DNA of 53,575 bases from Synechococcales cyanobacterium C42_A2020_086 (lineage in GTDB: Bacteria > Cyanobacteriota > Cyanobacteriia > Elainellales > Elainellaceae), in NCBI GenBank assembly GCA_015272325.1, contig JACYLU010000034.1, positions 1 to 53,575 on the forward strand, read 5' to 3'. This document shows positions 43,218-52,850 of the stretch, one piece after another (the stretch's first letter is position 1; the number at the start of each line of letters is the position of its first letter). The position numbers and the translations under genes are program-made. Below the pieces are notes generated by a model that saw nothing but the letters and a program-made list of their open reading frames with translations, ran no database searches and was not told the DNA's origin.

Positions 43218-43946
43218 ATGTCACTTGTTTATCTTTGGAAACACCTGCAGTCGTTTATTGTCTTTCTCGGCCAGTGGTGGCGTTGGCATTGGAAACCCTT
43301 ACTCTTTTTATTTGGCACTTACGTTCCTCTAGCCATTTTTGCCATTTTGGCACTGCAGATCTGGCAGTTGGAAGGCGGGTTAGCATGGGATATAGCCATC
43401 ATGCAGGCAATTCACGCTGCTGCTCAGCCCACCCTGGATCAAATCGTTCCAATTGTGACAAAGTTTGGCACCCAGTGGGGCGTGATTCCTGTCTCCCTGG
43501 CGATTAGTGTGGGCTTCCTCTATGGCCGTCGCTGGCGATTTTTGCTCTACTGGCTGCTGACCGTGGCAGGCTGTAGGCTGATTAATTGGGGCGCTAAACT
43601 TTGGCTGCATCGAGCGCGCCCTAACCTCTGGGAACATCCGCCTGTACCAGAGTTTTCGTTTCCCAGCGGTCATGCCATGTTGAGCATGGGGTTTGTGATG
43701 GCGCTGATCGTTCTCACCTGGAATACCCGCTGGCGAGGCTGGGTTGCAGGGTTGGGCAGTCTCTTTGTGGTTACGATTGGCTGGACTCGTCTCTATTTGG
43801 GTGTTCATTATCCTAGCGACATTGTAGCCGGCTGGATGCTGTCGATTGCCTGGGTAACTGGAGTCAGCTTGGTTGTGAATCCCCTAGCGTCTGCTCCTCA
43901 AACACCGTCCCACCAGCAGATTAAGGAGGAGAAGCTGGTTGACTGA
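43218..43946 (+). CDS. PAP2 superfamily phosphatase
   Basis: A 242-residue membrane protein with about six helices. The three acid-phosphatase motifs are in place: KLWLHRARPNLW (near residues 129-140), PSGHAMLS (near 149) and TRLYLGVHYPSDIVAGW (near 192), which provide the phosphate-binding Lys/Arg and the two catalytic His plus Asp. It should hydrolyse lipid phosphates such as phosphatidate or undecaprenyl diphosphate at the outer face of the membrane. Substrate cannot be set from sequence. Possibly relevant: the UppP gene relic at 33068 lost the same type of activity. Confidence 0.9.
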   Translation: MSLVYLWKHLQSFIVFLGQWWRWHWKPLLFLFGTYVPLAIFAILALQIWQLEGGLAWDIAIMQAIHAAAQPTLDQIVPIVTKFGTQWGVIPVSLAISVGFLYGRRWRFLLYWLLTVAGCRLINWGAKLWLHRARPNLWEHPPVPEFSFPSGHAMLSMGFVMALIVLTWNTRWRGWVAGLGSLFVVTIGWTRLYLGVHYPSDIVAGWMLSIAWVTGVSLVVNPLASAPQTPSHQQIKEEKLVD

Positions 43947-44445
43947 CAAGACTCGAACTGCCCACTGCTCTGCAGAAGCAAGCTACACTCCACCCTTCAG
44001 GGCAGGCAGGATGCCAAGCTAAATGGGCTTGCAGCAGTCAGAAACTCCATGAGAAACTCCATCCTGGGCTGCTAGATAACCTTAAACGCTCACAGACAAC
44101 CTCTCGACGGTCAGTGTGCAACGGGAGTTAGCTTGCCTATTACTCGGCGCAGACAACCCTGCATTAAACCGATCATTTCTTGGCAATTGTGGTGAATGGA
44201 CTCTGTTAGCTGACGATTGCTTGCTCAAAGTGCGTACAGTTCAAATTTCTCTCCTCTTACGCTCGCCTCACACAGAATCGTTGCTGCTCAGTACAGCCAA
44301 AAGAGGGATCTCCGCCACCTGAAAGCTTTGGTCTTGACGGTGACGGTCCTGGTGTTTAGCAGCACGTTGAGCCTGACCAAGTGGGAAGCTCACATCACAA
44401 GCTGGGCGCAGCAGGCGCAAGGCGATGACAGGGAGAAGCCGTAAA
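43947..44445. other. Gene-free interval
   Basis: About 500 bases with two short overlapping frames (44116-44322 and 44217-44444) that show no family resemblance and no ribosome site. One contains a hydrophobic stretch but nothing decisive. Confidence 0.45.
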
Positions 44446-44916
44446 TTAGTCTTTGCAGTGATGCCAATCCACGTAGGAGATGTCTCTGTAGCGCCCCTCT
44501 GAGGTGACGATTTCGACACACTGACCGGTATTGCCTTCAATCCAGAACGAAGCAACCGATGTGTTGGATATTCTTTTTTCATTGCCTCCTAGAAAGAGCA
44601 CTTCTGCTCGAAAGTCCGCTTTGGTAAGTTGCTCGAAGAAGGCAAAAACTTCATCAGCTCCTCGTTTAGTGCCTGCAAGAGGATGATGTCCAGGAATCTT
44701 CCAAGTGATATCAGACGCAAAGATAGAGCGGACGGTAGCCAAGTCGCCTCTGCTATAGGCTTCATAGTAGCGTTTGATGATCGCCACGTTTGGATGATCT
44801 GCTTGAGCGGCGATTGCAGGTAGGGGATGATCTTTTCCAACTTGCCCCAACAGGAATGAAAATCCTGCGATCGCCCCTGATTGCAAGAGCGTCTTGCGCG
44901 TGAAAAGGGAACTCAT
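44446..44916 (-). CDS. Exported SnoaL/NTF2-like protein
   Basis: A 156-residue protein with a Tat-like or Sec signal (FTRKTLLQSGAIAGFSFLLG; only one Arg, so Sec or lipid-free export is more likely). The mature part has the SnoaL-like opening VAIIKRYYEAYSRGDLATVRSIFASDITW and HPLAGTKRGADEVFAFFEQL. The last 25 residues do not follow the usual fold ending. GGAG lies six bases before ATG 44916. It is 50 bases downstream of the hydrolase gene on the same strand. Confidence 0.75.
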   Translation of the reverse strand: MSSLFTRKTLLQSGAIAGFSFLLGQVGKDHPLPAIAAQADHPNVAIIKRYYEAYSRGDLATVRSIFASDITWKIPGHHPLAGTKRGADEVFAFFEQLTKADFRAEVLFLGGNEKRISNTSVASFWIEGNTGQCVEIVTSEGRYRDISYVDWHHCKD

Positions 44917-44966
44917 TGATTTCTCCTACAGAGTTTTGAGATTAAAACAAGGGTGATGCACTCAAC

Positions 44967-45998
44967 CTAGAGAGAATGATTCAAGTGGTTAACGGCTGCC
45001 TGTACGGCTTGGTTAACGGTAGATTCTTGATCATAGAAATCAAACTGGGTTCCTGGCAGCCATACAAAGTTCTTAGGAGCGGAAACATTGGCAAAAAATT
45101 GTTCAGCACCCGCAGGAATAGCAGCCTCTCTGCTGTGAACGAATAGAGTAGGCACGTTAATCTGACTAGCTTGAGGCATCGCGCTAAACGTTAGCCATTC
45201 TACCCATGACATCACCGCGAATTGATTTTCCCACTGGGCGATCGCTCCTCGTTCTGGATTGAGATAGTAATCAAATTCGCCAAACATGGCTGCATTTTCA
45301 TCGCTGGTGCTGATAGCGGGGACATACTCAACCGTTCCAGTTTGCTCAAAGTTGCGTCTAGCAGCACGTCCAGCTTCTATCCTCGCTGCAACTCCAGATG
45401 CTCCTCCATAAATCACTTCAACAAGGCTACTGTCATGAAGCCAAGGAGCGATCGCCACGAATGACCGAAGACGCGAGTCTTGGGACACTGCAACAGCCAT
45501 GTATCCTGCACTAGCACAGATACCCAACCCTCCAATGCGTTGAGCATCGACCGCATCTATCGTTTGCAGGTGGGTGACAGCGTTTTGAATATCTCTAATT
45601 TTGGCAGCCGGAGACTCATAATTGCGGGGACTCCCGCCGCTCTCACCAAAATAGCGAAAGTCGAAGGCAAAGGCAGCGTAACCTTGCTCTGCAAGTTTGC
45701 GGGCGTAGAGTCCTGCCATCTGTTCTTTTACTGTTGTCCAGGAACCTGTAACAACAACCGTAGGTAGCTGATCTCCAGTTCTGTAGGTAGCAGGAAGGTA
45801 AAGAATCCCAACCATCTCCTCTCCTTCGCTTTGGAATGTAACCCGGTTCTCACCAGGTCGTAAAGCAGTGTCTACCACGATCGCTTCTCCTTGAACATTT
45901 GAGAGATTGGGTGTCGATGCAGAGATTTGAGGAGATACGTTGTTAACAAGCACCAGCGATAACGCAGTCAGTGGTACAAGAGCTTGAATAAATTTCAT
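44967..45998 (-). CDS. Exported alpha/beta hydrolase
   Basis: A 343-residue protein from ATG 45998, chosen because AAGGAG lies seven bases upstream and a signal peptide then begins at once (KFIQALVPLTALSLVLVNN). Core: VGILYLPATYRTGDQLPTVV, a GSWTTVKEQMAGLYARKLA loop, FDFRYFGESGG, elbow GLGICASAGYMAVAV, and LFVHSREAAIPAGAEQFF with a C-terminal His. It resembles dienelactone-hydrolase/acetyl-xylan-esterase-like proteins; substrate unknown. Probably co-transcribed with the SnoaL-like gene. Confidence 0.82.
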   Translation of the reverse strand: MKFIQALVPLTALSLVLVNNVSPQISASTPNLSNVQGEAIVVDTALRPGENRVTFQSEGEEMVGILYLPATYRTGDQLPTVVVTGSWTTVKEQMAGLYARKLAEQGYAAFAFDFRYFGESGGSPRNYESPAAKIRDIQNAVTHLQTIDAVDAQRIGGLGICASAGYMAVAVSQDSRLRSFVAIAPWLHDSSLVEVIYGGASGVAARIEAGRAARRNFEQTGTVEYVPAISTSDENAAMFGEFDYYLNPERGAIAQWENQFAVMSWVEWLTFSAMPQASQINVPTLFVHSREAAIPAGAEQFFANVSAPKNFVWLPGTQFDFYDQESTVNQAVQAAVNHLNHSL

Positions 45999-46107
45999 TA
46001 CCGTTCTCCTTGCAGGTTGCATCAAGTGGATGCTCTTACTCTAAGAAAATCGACAACAGGAATCACGCCCGATTCTTGCGTGGTTTTGTCAAAATCTTGC
46101 GCGATCT

Positions 46108-46220
46108 TTAAGACGCACTCTCCCGGTACTGTTTTGGGATTGCCCCTACCCATTTGCGGAACTGCGATGTAAAGTGGCTTGGATTGGCAAACCCACCCCG
46201 ATAAGCAACTTCACGTCGTA
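46108..46220 (-). pseudogene. AraC-family regulator, C-terminal stub
   Basis: The frame ending at 46108 reads EVAYRGGFANPSHFTSQFRK then WVGAIPKQYRE, the second helix-turn-helix of AraC-family activators. Upstream it ends at the boundary of the IS1-family element (about 46222). About 37 of roughly 290 residues remain; the other part was not found beyond the IS. Confidence 0.78.
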
Positions 46221-46222
46221 CA

Positions 46223-47047
46223 TCAGATTATTGTTGGATAGGTCATCAGATTCCGCCAAGTCCAAGCTTGATCCGCTAACCCTGCTCGTTGGGCGGTCGT
46301 TGTTTTGAAACGACTGTGCTGCCAGATCCAGTTGAAGTAGCTCACCACTAAGCGTGTCGTCACTTTCGTCTGCTCCCACAGCTTGCCAAACTTATTCTGT
46401 CGTCGGTGCCATCTTCCCGTCTGTTACCTCACGATGCCATTGGTGCGCTCTAATCGTTGCGTTTGGTCTTTGCTGATGTAATGCTTCACCTGTGCGGGTA
46501 GTACTCTTTCGTAACCTCCCCAGTCATCACTGTCCCATCGCTTGCAATCGGTTTTACCTTCTGTCGTGACCACTACTTCTTCTAACAGTTCGTCAGTGTG
46601 TTTTCCCACTCGTGCGGCTAAGATTAACCCACTCGAATCCGCTAAACTAATCGCAATCCAACAATCTCCTCCTTCGAGTTCCTCTGGCAAACATTGCTTT
46701 TGTTTTTTTACACGAACGACCACATTGCATCACCGCTCACTTCCTCAGTTTCCACTGCCTCTACTTGGTCGTTATGGACTAATTGCGCTTTTGGATGAGC
46801 GAATGATACTGACTACGGTGTTGTAAGCCAGTCCACTGATACGGCTGATGCCTCGCAAACTAGTGCCTTCACTGTGAACCTGTAGCACTTGGTCGATTTG
46901 CTCTGGGCTAACGTGGCGATAGTAGTAGAGGGTATCGAAGCGTTCATCGAAGGTTGGCTGGCAACCAGGGCAAAAATACCTTTGGAATCCATTAGATGTC
47001 TTGCCGTGCTGATGAACCTTCAGATGTCCACATAATGGGCATTCCAT
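46223..47047 (-). mobile_element. Decayed IS1-family element
   Basis: InsA-like frame (47047-46772): CPLCGHLKVHQHGKTSNGFQ, YYYRHVSPEQIDQVLQ. The InsB-like part continues in shifted frames: KAQLVHNDQVEAVETEEVSG, then KQKQCLPEELEGGDCWIAIS and LERTNGIVR, an in-frame TAA where Gln is expected, then TGRWHRRQNKFGKLWEQTK up to the stop at 46223. At least one extra frameshift near 46705-46715 and one nonsense change make the transposase inactive. Outer terminal repeats could not be fixed with confidence. Confidence 0.82.
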
Positions 47048-47145
47048 AGCCTGAACAACCTGGTAATTGTTCTTCTACCTTACTCGAACCACTGAAATTT
47101 GACGCACAATCTAAAAAATGAGTGCAACATTTTTGAGCGGAGCCA

Positions 47146-47230
47146 GCTAACGATTGAGATAAGCAGCAGCAGACAACCTTGGCTTCTCCACTAAGATCTC
47201 TTGACCGTCCGCTTCATCGACTTGTTAGGC
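47146..47230. repeat. attC-like imperfect palindrome, site A
   Basis: It runs from GCTAACGATTGAGATAAGC to CGCTTCATCGACTTGTTAGGC. The two ends are near-complementary (GCTAACgATTGAgAT against ATCGAcTTGTTAGGC) with single-base bulges, and end in the RYYYAAC/GTTRRRY-type cores of integron attC sites (GTTAGGC fits, the other end only partly). A related element in the same orientation is at 52851-52937. Confidence 0.5.
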
Positions 47231-47290
47231 TGTCGCACAACCGTCGATTGCAGCATCTATCCAAGCAGGACTGATAGCCCCAGTAACTGA

Positions 47291-49306
47291 TTAATCGGCA
47301 GTCTCCGTGACCGCGACTCGATTGTCATCGGGTACTTTGTCGATCAGCTTATGGAGAGGATCAATCCCAGCCTTGGCGGGTCGTTGATTTACCATGATGG
47401 TGAGTTTCGTTGTGCCAATGGAGAAGGGATGTTTTTTTAGATAAATAAGCTGGCCCGCAGCATCGTATATACCGATGTCGATTTCCTCATTCTTCATATC
47501 TGTGGAGGTTTCGTTACCGACATTGTCCGATTGAACTTTCTGGGTACTTAGGGTCAGGGTGACATCATACTTACCATCCAGGCGTGGTTTAACCGTTGCC
47601 GATTCAGCTTTGTTGTTGTACAGCGTTACGGTTTCAAACAGATCGGTGATCAAATACTGATACTTTGCGGGCGTCACCTGCCGCAGAGCCGCCACCAGAT
47701 CTTGAGCAGATGGATAAGGCGGAACTTTGGAGTGGTCCTGCAAGAACTTCGCCAGAGTGCGGTTCACCACCTCCTCACCCAGGTAGTCTTGCAGGGCAAA
47801 CATCGCTAGCGAACCTTTCTGGTAGACCAGGTGATTCTCAGATGCTTCCACCAGGGGCACATCCGATTTACTCCGATTCTGTAAATAGGTATTCAAGTTA
47901 TCCCGCAGTGCCACTTCCAACCCGACCTGCCCAAATTGTTTGGCATAGACTTGATTGGCTGTGTATTCTGACAGGGATTCAGTCAAAATTTTGCTGCCTG
48001 GGACAGTTGGCGAAATGTGGACCTGATGCCCCCACCACTGGTGCGCCACTTCATGGGCCGCAAATCGAAAGGCTGAATTGACGACGGTGGCATCGTTATC
48101 ATTCAGGTTCGTTAAAAAGGCGAGTTTTTCACCCATATTGATGTGCCCGCCGGGGTGGCTAAGGGCTTCGCTGACATAGGGGGTTTCCACAATGCGGAGA
48201 GATTTGTGGGGATAGGGGCCAAAGTGCTGGGAGGCGTAGTCTAACCCCTGTTTGGCACCGTTTAAGAGGTGCTGCACATTGCGATCGTGGCCTGGATGGT
48301 AATAGATCGCGATGGGAATACCCTGCCACTCGTCCCGTCGCACCTCATACCGTCCAGAGATAAAGGGAACCAGTTTGGCAACGGGCACCTGGCTTCTGTA
48401 CTCGAAATAGCGGCGGTTTCCCTCTGTCCATTCCCGCACCAGGTCGCCAGCGGTAAAGATGATCTGGTCAGGGGCAGTGCTGAGGATAGCTGAATACCGA
48501 GCCAGATTGGTATCGGGATGGTTGGTATTAAATTGGGAGGCTCTGGCTTGCTCGGTGGCAGGGTCGAGGGGAGGCAGACCCGACTCTTCCCGCGTTTTGG
48601 GATTAGTTACCAGCAGGCGAGCTAGACCAATCTGGGGCAAAATGTCAGTGCTCAGAAAGGAGGTACCGTTGGTCAGGTAGCCATCAAAATCGCCCGTATT
48701 TGCCACAAAGCCTGCCGGGGGGTGCCGGAGTAGGTCAAAGGTGGCTGTGAGGGTTGCCCCCGGTTTGAGCGGAGCAGGCAGGGAAACAGTGTAAACCCGC
48801 AGGCCGGGGTACTGAACCCCCGGTTTGCCCACAACCCCGTTAAGGGTGAGTTGGTTCACCTGAACCGCTTGCGGGATGTTAATCAAAATTGTGTCGATCG
48901 CCTGTTGGGTCTGGTTTTGCAAGGTATAGGTGCCCTTCACCGCAAAGCGAGACTCTTCATTGGGATAGAGATCTCCTTTGAGATTGATGGCGGTAATTTT
49001 GGGTTGGGCATCGCGCAGGTGCCCGTAGGCTTTTTCGTAGGCGATCAGTTGGGGAATGGCTTCGGCAATCGAGGTGCCCCCGTTGAGGATCTGGGTGTTG
49101 TAATAAATCCAACCGCCCAGGATCAGCGCCGCCACCGCACTCAAGGCCATTACCGTCTGCATGGGTCGGGTAAACCGTTGTCGAGCAATGCGCCAGCGTT
49201 GTTGGGGTTGGGTATCGACTCCGCGTACCCAAAACAGAACTGCAATGCAGAGCAGGAGCAGGGCGATCGCCAACCAGTACCCCTGGAACCAGCGCACTGG
49301 CTCCAA
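47291..49306 (-). CDS. M1-family metallopeptidase part of a split ABC permease-peptidase
   Basis: A 671-residue frame with two N-terminal helices (YWLAIALLLLCIAVLFWVRG and MALSAVAALILGGWIYY), then an M1 peptidase fold. The zinc site is HEVAHQWWGHQ near residue 415 with the third ligand Glu in LTESLSEYTA 18 residues later. SHPGGHINMGEK replaces the usual GAMEN exopeptidase loop. Related proteins in other genomes are fused to an ABC-2 permease. Here the first codons overlap the 3' end of the permease frame (49150-51054), and TTG 49306 is only a formal start. It probably acts as a membrane-tethered peptidase linked to the exporter. Confidence 0.82.
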   Translation of the reverse strand: MEPVRWFQGYWLAIALLLLCIAVLFWVRGVDTQPQQRWRIARQRFTRPMQTVMALSAVAALILGGWIYYNTQILNGGTSIAEAIPQLIAYEKAYGHLRDAQPKITAINLKGDLYPNEESRFAVKGTYTLQNQTQQAIDTILINIPQAVQVNQLTLNGVVGKPGVQYPGLRVYTVSLPAPLKPGATLTATFDLLRHPPAGFVANTGDFDGYLTNGTSFLSTDILPQIGLARLLVTNPKTREESGLPPLDPATEQARASQFNTNHPDTNLARYSAILSTAPDQIIFTAGDLVREWTEGNRRYFEYRSQVPVAKLVPFISGRYEVRRDEWQGIPIAIYYHPGHDRNVQHLLNGAKQGLDYASQHFGPYPHKSLRIVETPYVSEALSHPGGHINMGEKLAFLTNLNDNDATVVNSAFRFAAHEVAHQWWGHQVHISPTVPGSKILTESLSEYTANQVYAKQFGQVGLEVALRDNLNTYLQNRSKSDVPLVEASENHLVYQKGSLAMFALQDYLGEEVVNRTLAKFLQDHSKVPPYPSAQDLVAALRQVTPAKYQYLITDLFETVTLYNNKAESATVKPRLDGKYDVTLTLSTQKVQSDNVGNETSTDMKNEEIDIGIYDAAGQLIYLKKHPFSIGTTKLTIMVNQRPAKAGIDPLHKLIDKVPDDNRVAVTETAD

Positions 49307-51054
49307 CTCGAGCCGTAGCCGCTGATGTCGCTGTAGTAAGCCTGGGGTCTAAAGCCATACTGAAGCAGGCGCGCATTTCTGAACAGAGGCACCGTATCGC
49401 CCGCCAGAAACACCATCACCAGCGCTGCCGACAGAAAGTATCCCAAAAACTTTTGGTTCACCAACACCTGAATGACGATCGCCAGCACGGCAATCAATAG
49501 CAAATCCACCAGGGCGATCGTCAACAAACCAATGCCATAAACACCGAGATTGTAATGGGTATAAGCATTGACCGTTTGAGCCACCAGCCCCCCCACCATC
49601 AGCAGCCCCAGCGTCAACAGCAGCAGCAGCCCCATCGCCAGCAGCTTGCCGCCCACAAAGATCCAACTGCGGGTTGGCAGCGCCCCAATCAGGGAGTCTA
49701 TCTTCACCTCCCGTTCTCGCCAGACCAGATCTCCAGCTAAAAACACAATCAGCAGTGGCGCGACAAATCGCAGCAACAAACTGAGTCCGTCAACTACGAC
49801 TTCCGTGACCGGCAACACAGGCATGCCCCCACCGCTACTGAGCACCAGCACCATCAAAAAACCCGTTGCAGTTATGCTGATCGCCAGGATGGTGAGGACT
49901 AGCGGATTCCCGATCAGGCGTTTCAGTTCGAGCAGGGCAATGCGCCAAACCTGACCCAGTTGGGCACCCAGCCCGTGGTGTAAATGGGCTGTGGGGGCGA
50001 TCGGCAATGTGGCTTCGGCAGGGGGCATTCCAGCAGTGGGGGGCTGAGCGGTTGGCGCAGTCTCTGCCCCAGAGGAACGCTGCCGCCAAACCATCAACCG
50101 TCGTTCTGCCCAGATCAGCAGTTGCTCCAGTCGTTGAGGGGCAGCATTCCGGCTCGAAAAACTAAACTGCCGCCAGACCCAAACCATAAAGGCGACACTC
50201 AGAGCCAGATAAAGCAAGCGAGACAGCCAAATGACCGGAGCAAAGGGAACATTCAGCGTATTTTGCTCAACCTTTGTCCAGAACTGCACCGTGTACTCAA
50301 TGGCGCTGCTCCCCAAAGGATTGATCAGAACGTTCAGAAAACGGCCAGCTTTGAAGAGACCGAGCAGTGCTTCGAGGACCACCTGAAGCAGCAGAACAGC
50401 GACTAACCCCAGATAGCCCGCCAGGGGACGACGGGTAAGTAACCCCAGCCCAAAGCTCAGCAGTCCAAAAATGATAATGTTGGGAACGATTAGATAGAGG
50501 TAGGGCTGAAGGTAGGTAAGCAGACTAAAAGCGCCAATGTAAGCTGAATTCATCCAGGGCAGGGCTTGCCCCACCAGCAAACCCAACCCTAACCCCAAAG
50601 AGATGAACACGCTGATCACCAGGCTGACAATCCATCGCCCCGCCCCAAACTGCCATTCCTTAAGGGGAGTGGTAAACAGCAACGCATCCATGTTACTGGC
50701 AAAATCTTTGGTGGCGCGTTCGGTAAAGATACCGACGGTTAAAATGATCAGAAACAGATTGGCAACCCCAAATACCCGCATGATCCGCACAGGCGCATTG
50801 GCATAGGGCACCAGTTCACCCGGTCTTGAGGTCATGCCCATTGCGGTTCGGATCGCTGGAAAGAAGAGTAAATCGCTGGCAAGAGCATGGATAACCAGCA
50901 ACCCAACGATAAAAAATACGCCAAACGCGATCAGGGAAAATCGGTTGCGGAGACTTTCTTGCAATTCAAACCGGATGATTTCCCAGACGGGTTGCCACGG
51001 GGAGGGGGCAGTGGACGAGGAATGGGATGGCGTAGTGGGGGGATGAGGGGTCAT
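49150..51054 (-). CDS. ABC-2 type transporter permease, frame-split from its peptidase domain
   Basis: A 634-residue frame with two sets of ABC-2 permease helices (about residues 25-310 and 375-570). Homology ends at FGLRPQAYYSDISGYG (about residue 590). The remaining 40 residues (SSWSQCAGSRGTGWR onward) are an out-of-frame reading of the peptidase gene. Continuing in the other frame gives LEPVRWFQGYWLA with no gap, so a one-base shift near 49308-49318 separates what should be one chain of about 1,250 residues. Start ATG 51054. Confidence 0.82.
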   Translation of the reverse strand: MTPHPPTTPSHSSSTAPSPWQPVWEIIRFELQESLRNRFSLIAFGVFFIVGLLVIHALASDLLFFPAIRTAMGMTSRPGELVPYANAPVRIMRVFGVANLFLIILTVGIFTERATKDFASNMDALLFTTPLKEWQFGAGRWIVSLVISVFISLGLGLGLLVGQALPWMNSAYIGAFSLLTYLQPYLYLIVPNIIIFGLLSFGLGLLTRRPLAGYLGLVAVLLLQVVLEALLGLFKAGRFLNVLINPLGSSAIEYTVQFWTKVEQNTLNVPFAPVIWLSRLLYLALSVAFMVWVWRQFSFSSRNAAPQRLEQLLIWAERRLMVWRQRSSGAETAPTAQPPTAGMPPAEATLPIAPTAHLHHGLGAQLGQVWRIALLELKRLIGNPLVLTILAISITATGFLMVLVLSSGGGMPVLPVTEVVVDGLSLLLRFVAPLLIVFLAGDLVWREREVKIDSLIGALPTRSWIFVGGKLLAMGLLLLLTLGLLMVGGLVAQTVNAYTHYNLGVYGIGLLTIALVDLLLIAVLAIVIQVLVNQKFLGYFLSAALVMVFLAGDTVPLFRNARLLQYGFRPQAYYSDISGYGSSWSQCAGSRGTGWRSPCSCSALQFCFGYAESIPNPNNAGALLDNGLPDPCRR

Positions 51055-51091
51055 GGTCGGATGGAAGGGCTAGAGATCAATTGGGCGGATT

Positions 51092-51619
51092 TTAGCAGCC
51101 AGCATCACCTACGACCTCGGCTGAGGTTTCCTGAGCATTGGGGCCGACAAGGGTTAGGGTTCCTTTAACACTCCTGACTTCTTCTGGCTCTGCTGTGGCA
51201 GTCACCTCCGTATCAACTGTAACGGTCAGGTTGCCATCAAGACTTTTGAAAACTTGACGGTTGAACTGCCCGTAATATTCCTCCCCTTCCCCGACCGTGC
51301 GCCGAAACTTCACGATGCGGCCATCCACCTTCATACGCATCGTGCCCTCAGAAGCGCCATTAGGAGGTTCGATGCCGTTAAACAGGTAGATACCATCGGA
51401 TCGAGGGTCACTTCCCGGAGCCCAGAGAGACATCCCACAACCTCTGATATCGACTTCATCAAAGGTGAATGTGTCCATCTCAGGAGCGCTTTCCGCTGTT
51501 TCCACCGGGGAATCCGTTGCGCTGGGGGTAGGCTCAGCGGGAACAGTGGTATTGGCATTACAGGCCGCGAGGCAGAATGCACAACAACTGATTAATATGA
51601 ACTGTTTGATTGCAGGCAT
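51092..51619 (-). CDS. Lipoprotein of unknown function
   Basis: A 175-residue protein with a lipobox FCLAAC at residue 19-20, a Pro/Thr/Glu linker, and a beta-rich mature domain (DTFTFDEVDIRGCGMSLW, GTMRMKVDGRIVKFRR, GNLTVTVDTEVTAT). Two Cys (near CGM and the final Cys) might bridge. No family is recognised. It lies between the ABC ATPase and permease genes on the same strand, suggesting a periplasmic partner of the exporter or a passenger gene. Confidence 0.72.
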   Translation of the reverse strand: MPAIKQFILISCCAFCLAACNANTTVPAEPTPSATDSPVETAESAPEMDTFTFDEVDIRGCGMSLWAPGSDPRSDGIYLFNGIEPPNGASEGTMRMKVDGRIVKFRRTVGEGEEYYGQFNRQVFKSLDGNLTVTVDTEVTATAEPEEVRSVKGTLTLVGPNAQETSAEVVGDAGC

Positions 51620-51771
51620 ATCTCTTCTTACGTGAAAATGTTCTGACGCCCCTGGGCAATGAATACTCTCCTCAAATTAAGAGACTATTTGCAAAGTCCT
51701 GTAGAGGGATGATTGTTTGACGACCTTTCGTAGTTCAACATTTGGAAGTAGGACAATCTTTGGTTCGGCAA

Positions 51772-52716
51772 CTAGATCTGGCTGACTGGATCTAACGTGC
51801 TCGCCATCCGATGCAATTGCAACGCCGGAATCTCTTTCATCACACAGAAATAGACATCCTCTAAATCCGGTTCAACCACTTCAAAGCCTGTTCCAGGGTC
51901 GGTTTCGCTGTAAATCCGCGCGATGATATCGCCCATAAAGAAGCGAGTGGAGAGGATCTGAAACGTTTCCTCGTAGGTGGGTAGCTCATCCCGCTTTAGG
52001 TGAATTCGCCAGACCTTACCCGTCAGTTGCTGCATCAAGCCCATCGGCTGTCCAGTAGCGCGAATTTGACCCGCAATCAGCACCGCCATCTGGGGGCACA
52101 GTTCGCTGACGTCTTCCACAATGTGGGTAGAAAGAATGATCGCTGCTCGCTCGGAAATTTCGCTCAACAAATTCAGGAAGCGCACCCGTTCTGCGGGGTC
52201 GAGGCCAGCCGTGGGTTCATCTACAATCACCAAACGCGGATCGCCCAAGAGAGCCTGGGCAATGCCAAATCGCTGCCGCATCCCACCCGAAAATCCACTA
52301 ACGGCGCGATCGCGCGCCTCATACAAGTTCACTTGATGCAGCAGATGTTTCACCACGTCTTTCCGCTCTTTGCCGTTGGTAATGCCTTTCAAGGTGGCAA
52401 AGTGAGTGAGCAGATCCTCGGCGGACACCCCCGGATACACCCCAAAGGACTGGGGCAGATAACCCAACATCTGACGCACCTTCACTTTCTCTTCTAGAAC
52501 GTTGATATCGCCCCACTGAATCATGCCCTCGGTAGCTTCCTGCAGTGTAGCAATGGTGCGCATCAGGCTGGATTTGCCAGCCCCATTTGGCCCTAGCAGA
52601 CCAAACATTCCCATAGGAATATCTAGGTTCACGCCATTCAGGGCTTTGTAACCATTGGGATAGGTTTTTGTGAGATTCCGAATTTGAATTGAACTCGGTG
52701 CCAGGTTTGGGCGCAT
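51772..52716 (-). CDS. ABC transporter ATP-binding protein
   Basis: A 314-residue ATPase. Walker A is GPNGAGKSS (near residue 39), Q-loop LPQSFGVYPGVSAEDLL, signature FSGGMRQRFG (near 140), Walker B RLVIVDEPTAGLDP and switch His in ILSTHIVEDV. The C-terminal 80 residues form an accessory domain (RIHLKRDELPTYEETFQIL, EPDLEDVYFCVM). It should power the ABC-2 permease encoded downstream (49150-51054), with the lipoprotein gene between. Confidence 0.93.
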   Translation of the reverse strand: MRPNLAPSSIQIRNLTKTYPNGYKALNGVNLDIPMGMFGLLGPNGAGKSSLMRTIATLQEATEGMIQWGDINVLEEKVKVRQMLGYLPQSFGVYPGVSAEDLLTHFATLKGITNGKERKDVVKHLLHQVNLYEARDRAVSGFSGGMRQRFGIAQALLGDPRLVIVDEPTAGLDPAERVRFLNLLSEISERAAIILSTHIVEDVSELCPQMAVLIAGQIRATGQPMGLMQQLTGKVWRIHLKRDELPTYEETFQILSTRFFMGDIIARIYSETDPGTGFEVVEPDLEDVYFCVMKEIPALQLHRMASTLDPVSQI

Positions 52717-52850
52717 AGCTTGGAGAACTTATCTCTTCAGTTTATGAAATAACGCATCCTCCATAAGACATAAGTCACGTGAAAGCAAGAACCCAAAAAA
52801 TACAGGGATACTTAATATTTCTGTAAAACCTATCACAAAATTTGCTTGCA

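Noticed and set aside
46146-46379. 77-codon minus-strand frame
   Set aside because: It is an out-of-frame reading across the AraC stub and the end of the IS1-family transposase.
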